From NCBI GenBank assembly GCA_022606425.2, contig JAHDVF020000457.1, positions 558,001 to 622,000 of the forward strand: a stretch of DNA of 64,000 nucleotides, in the 5' to 3' direction. Below, piece by piece: positions 63,172-64,000 of the stretch (position 1 is its first letter; each line of letters starts with the position of its first letter). The position numbers and the translations under genes were made by a program. Below the pieces are notes generated by a model. It saw nothing but the letters and a program-made list of their open reading frames with translations, had not been told where the DNA came from and searched no databases. Source of the stretch: Lepidostoma basale. Its lineage: Eukaryota; Arthropoda; Insecta; Trichoptera; Lepidostomatidae.

Positions 63172-63539
63172 GAATAAAGTTAAACTAAACAAAGAAAGAC
63201 TAATATAAATAAACGCATTTAAAATTCGATATAAAAATTTCAATTTAAAAATTAAGCTGGGCTATTTGTTATAAGTACTAATAATTGTTTTTTTTATCAG
63301 TAAGAACTAATAAATAATATTAAGCAATAATAATACATGATGATAATATAAAAAATATAAATTTGTAATTTAGAAAAAACATACATTTGAAAATACATAA
63401 CTTATATATAAATTAATAAATGATTAATTTGCATTCGATTAGGAATGGGAGCTTGGGAGATTAAATGTAGACAAAGTATTTGAGGAGAAAATATTTATAA
63501 ATATTTTTAAGGAGAAATATTTTTCTCATATATAAATAT
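63172..63539. other. AT-rich stretch, no gene seen
   Basis: Nothing recognised. Confidence 0.4.
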
Positions 63540-63655
63540 CATACGATGTATGAATGTGGAGGAAGCAAGAGAGGTATGTCAGGACAGAACGGTATGGCGG
63601 TCCATCCACTCCGCCTACCCCTCCTTGGAAACGGCGTTATTTAGTTAGTTAGTTA
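63540..63655 (+). pseudogene. RTE-G 3' end with GTTA tail
   Basis: CGATGTATGAATGTGGAGGA, GCAAGAGAGGTATGTCAGGA, then CCGCCTACCCCTCC and TTTAGTTAGTTAGTTAC. Confidence 0.8.
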
Positions 63656-64000
63656 CACATGTATTATTTCTTTAAATAATATGACTTACATTCAATATCG
63701 TTAAGCGGGAAACAAAACATGCTGGGCAATGTCCTACCTTAGGCGCCAGCATTACCTACTCAGAGTGTGCTGGCACCCGGCCCGCTTTAAAATCAAGACA
63801 GAAGGGGCACTTGAACGTATATATAATTTAAAGAACAAACATTAAACCAATCTAATGAACACCTAATCATGATATCATTTGTTCGACACACAAATAATTT
63901 TGTTGCCCTTTGAATTAAAAACTGTTTTAAAATCTAATAAGCCTGAAACACCGAATGTTTTTTGAAATCCAGCAAGCCACTTTGGTAATGATTTTGTATC
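63656..64000. other. No gene seen
   Basis: GC-richer at 63720-63790; no frame or repeat identified before the window ends. Confidence 0.35.

Overview
This window looks like intergenic or intronic DNA from an insect nuclear genome. It is strongly AT-rich, has no operon-like gene packing and contains no intact long reading frame. It is saturated with decayed eukaryotic transposons of kinds typical of insects. A lepidopteran source is possible, partly because the octamer TACTCGTA/TACGAGTA is frequent, but I cannot confirm it. I recognise no complete host gene. One 125-bp GC-rich open segment at 57246-57370 (minus) has exon-like ends and is the only plausible host exon.

Most recognisable coding sequence is the C-terminal reverse-transcriptase end of several non-LTR retrotransposon families, truncated at the 5' side and broken by stops and frameshifts. 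The most frequent family (about 15 pieces) ends in a short tandem GTTA-type tail, and its longest copy is 46455-47230. At least five other RTE-like families have GAAGAAG tails or other ends; one keeps a CYADD catalytic motif at 4906-4920. L2/CR1-like (23005-23235, 25245-25515) and Jockey/CR1-like (50085-50560, 52600-52905, 53545-53870, 58022-58485) pieces are also present. A Helitron helicase remnant lies at 14440-15200. DNA transposons include a hAT element with an exact 8-bp target duplication (57377-59419), a pogo/Tigger-type MITE (21321-21666), a TA-flanked MITE inside a retrotransposon reading frame (23777-24035) and several long-armed foldback elements. A tRNA-headed SINE family has at least six copies.

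The most interesting system is a set of Penelope-like element (PLE) remnants together with short elements carrying hammerhead-ribozyme-like motifs. Three PLE GIY-YIG/C-terminal fragments are readable (13720-14225, 45915-46225, 50689-51090). About 25 sites share one architecture: a CUGANGA-like core, one extra nucleotide, a 3-6 bp stem II, GAAA, and a palindromic stem III (ACCGGT, ACATGT or ACAGCTGT) ending in a UH cleavage position. Several sit in foldback elements, and two of these (2834-3356 and 20518-20665) are bounded by 11-12 bp target duplications, so they have moved. PLE-associated hammerheads and animal retrozymes are known; the variety of families, the extra nucleotide and the inverted-arm arrangement here deserve a closer look.

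Other structure: tandem arrays at 121-545 (three units of about 150 bp), 31785-32525 (about 42-bp units with a hint of higher order), 36343-36928 (eight units of about 73 bp) and a (TA)n tract at 62788-63171. The remaining stretches are AT-rich DNA in which I see no gene, with a few GC-richer blocks that could be conserved non-coding DNA or undetected exons.
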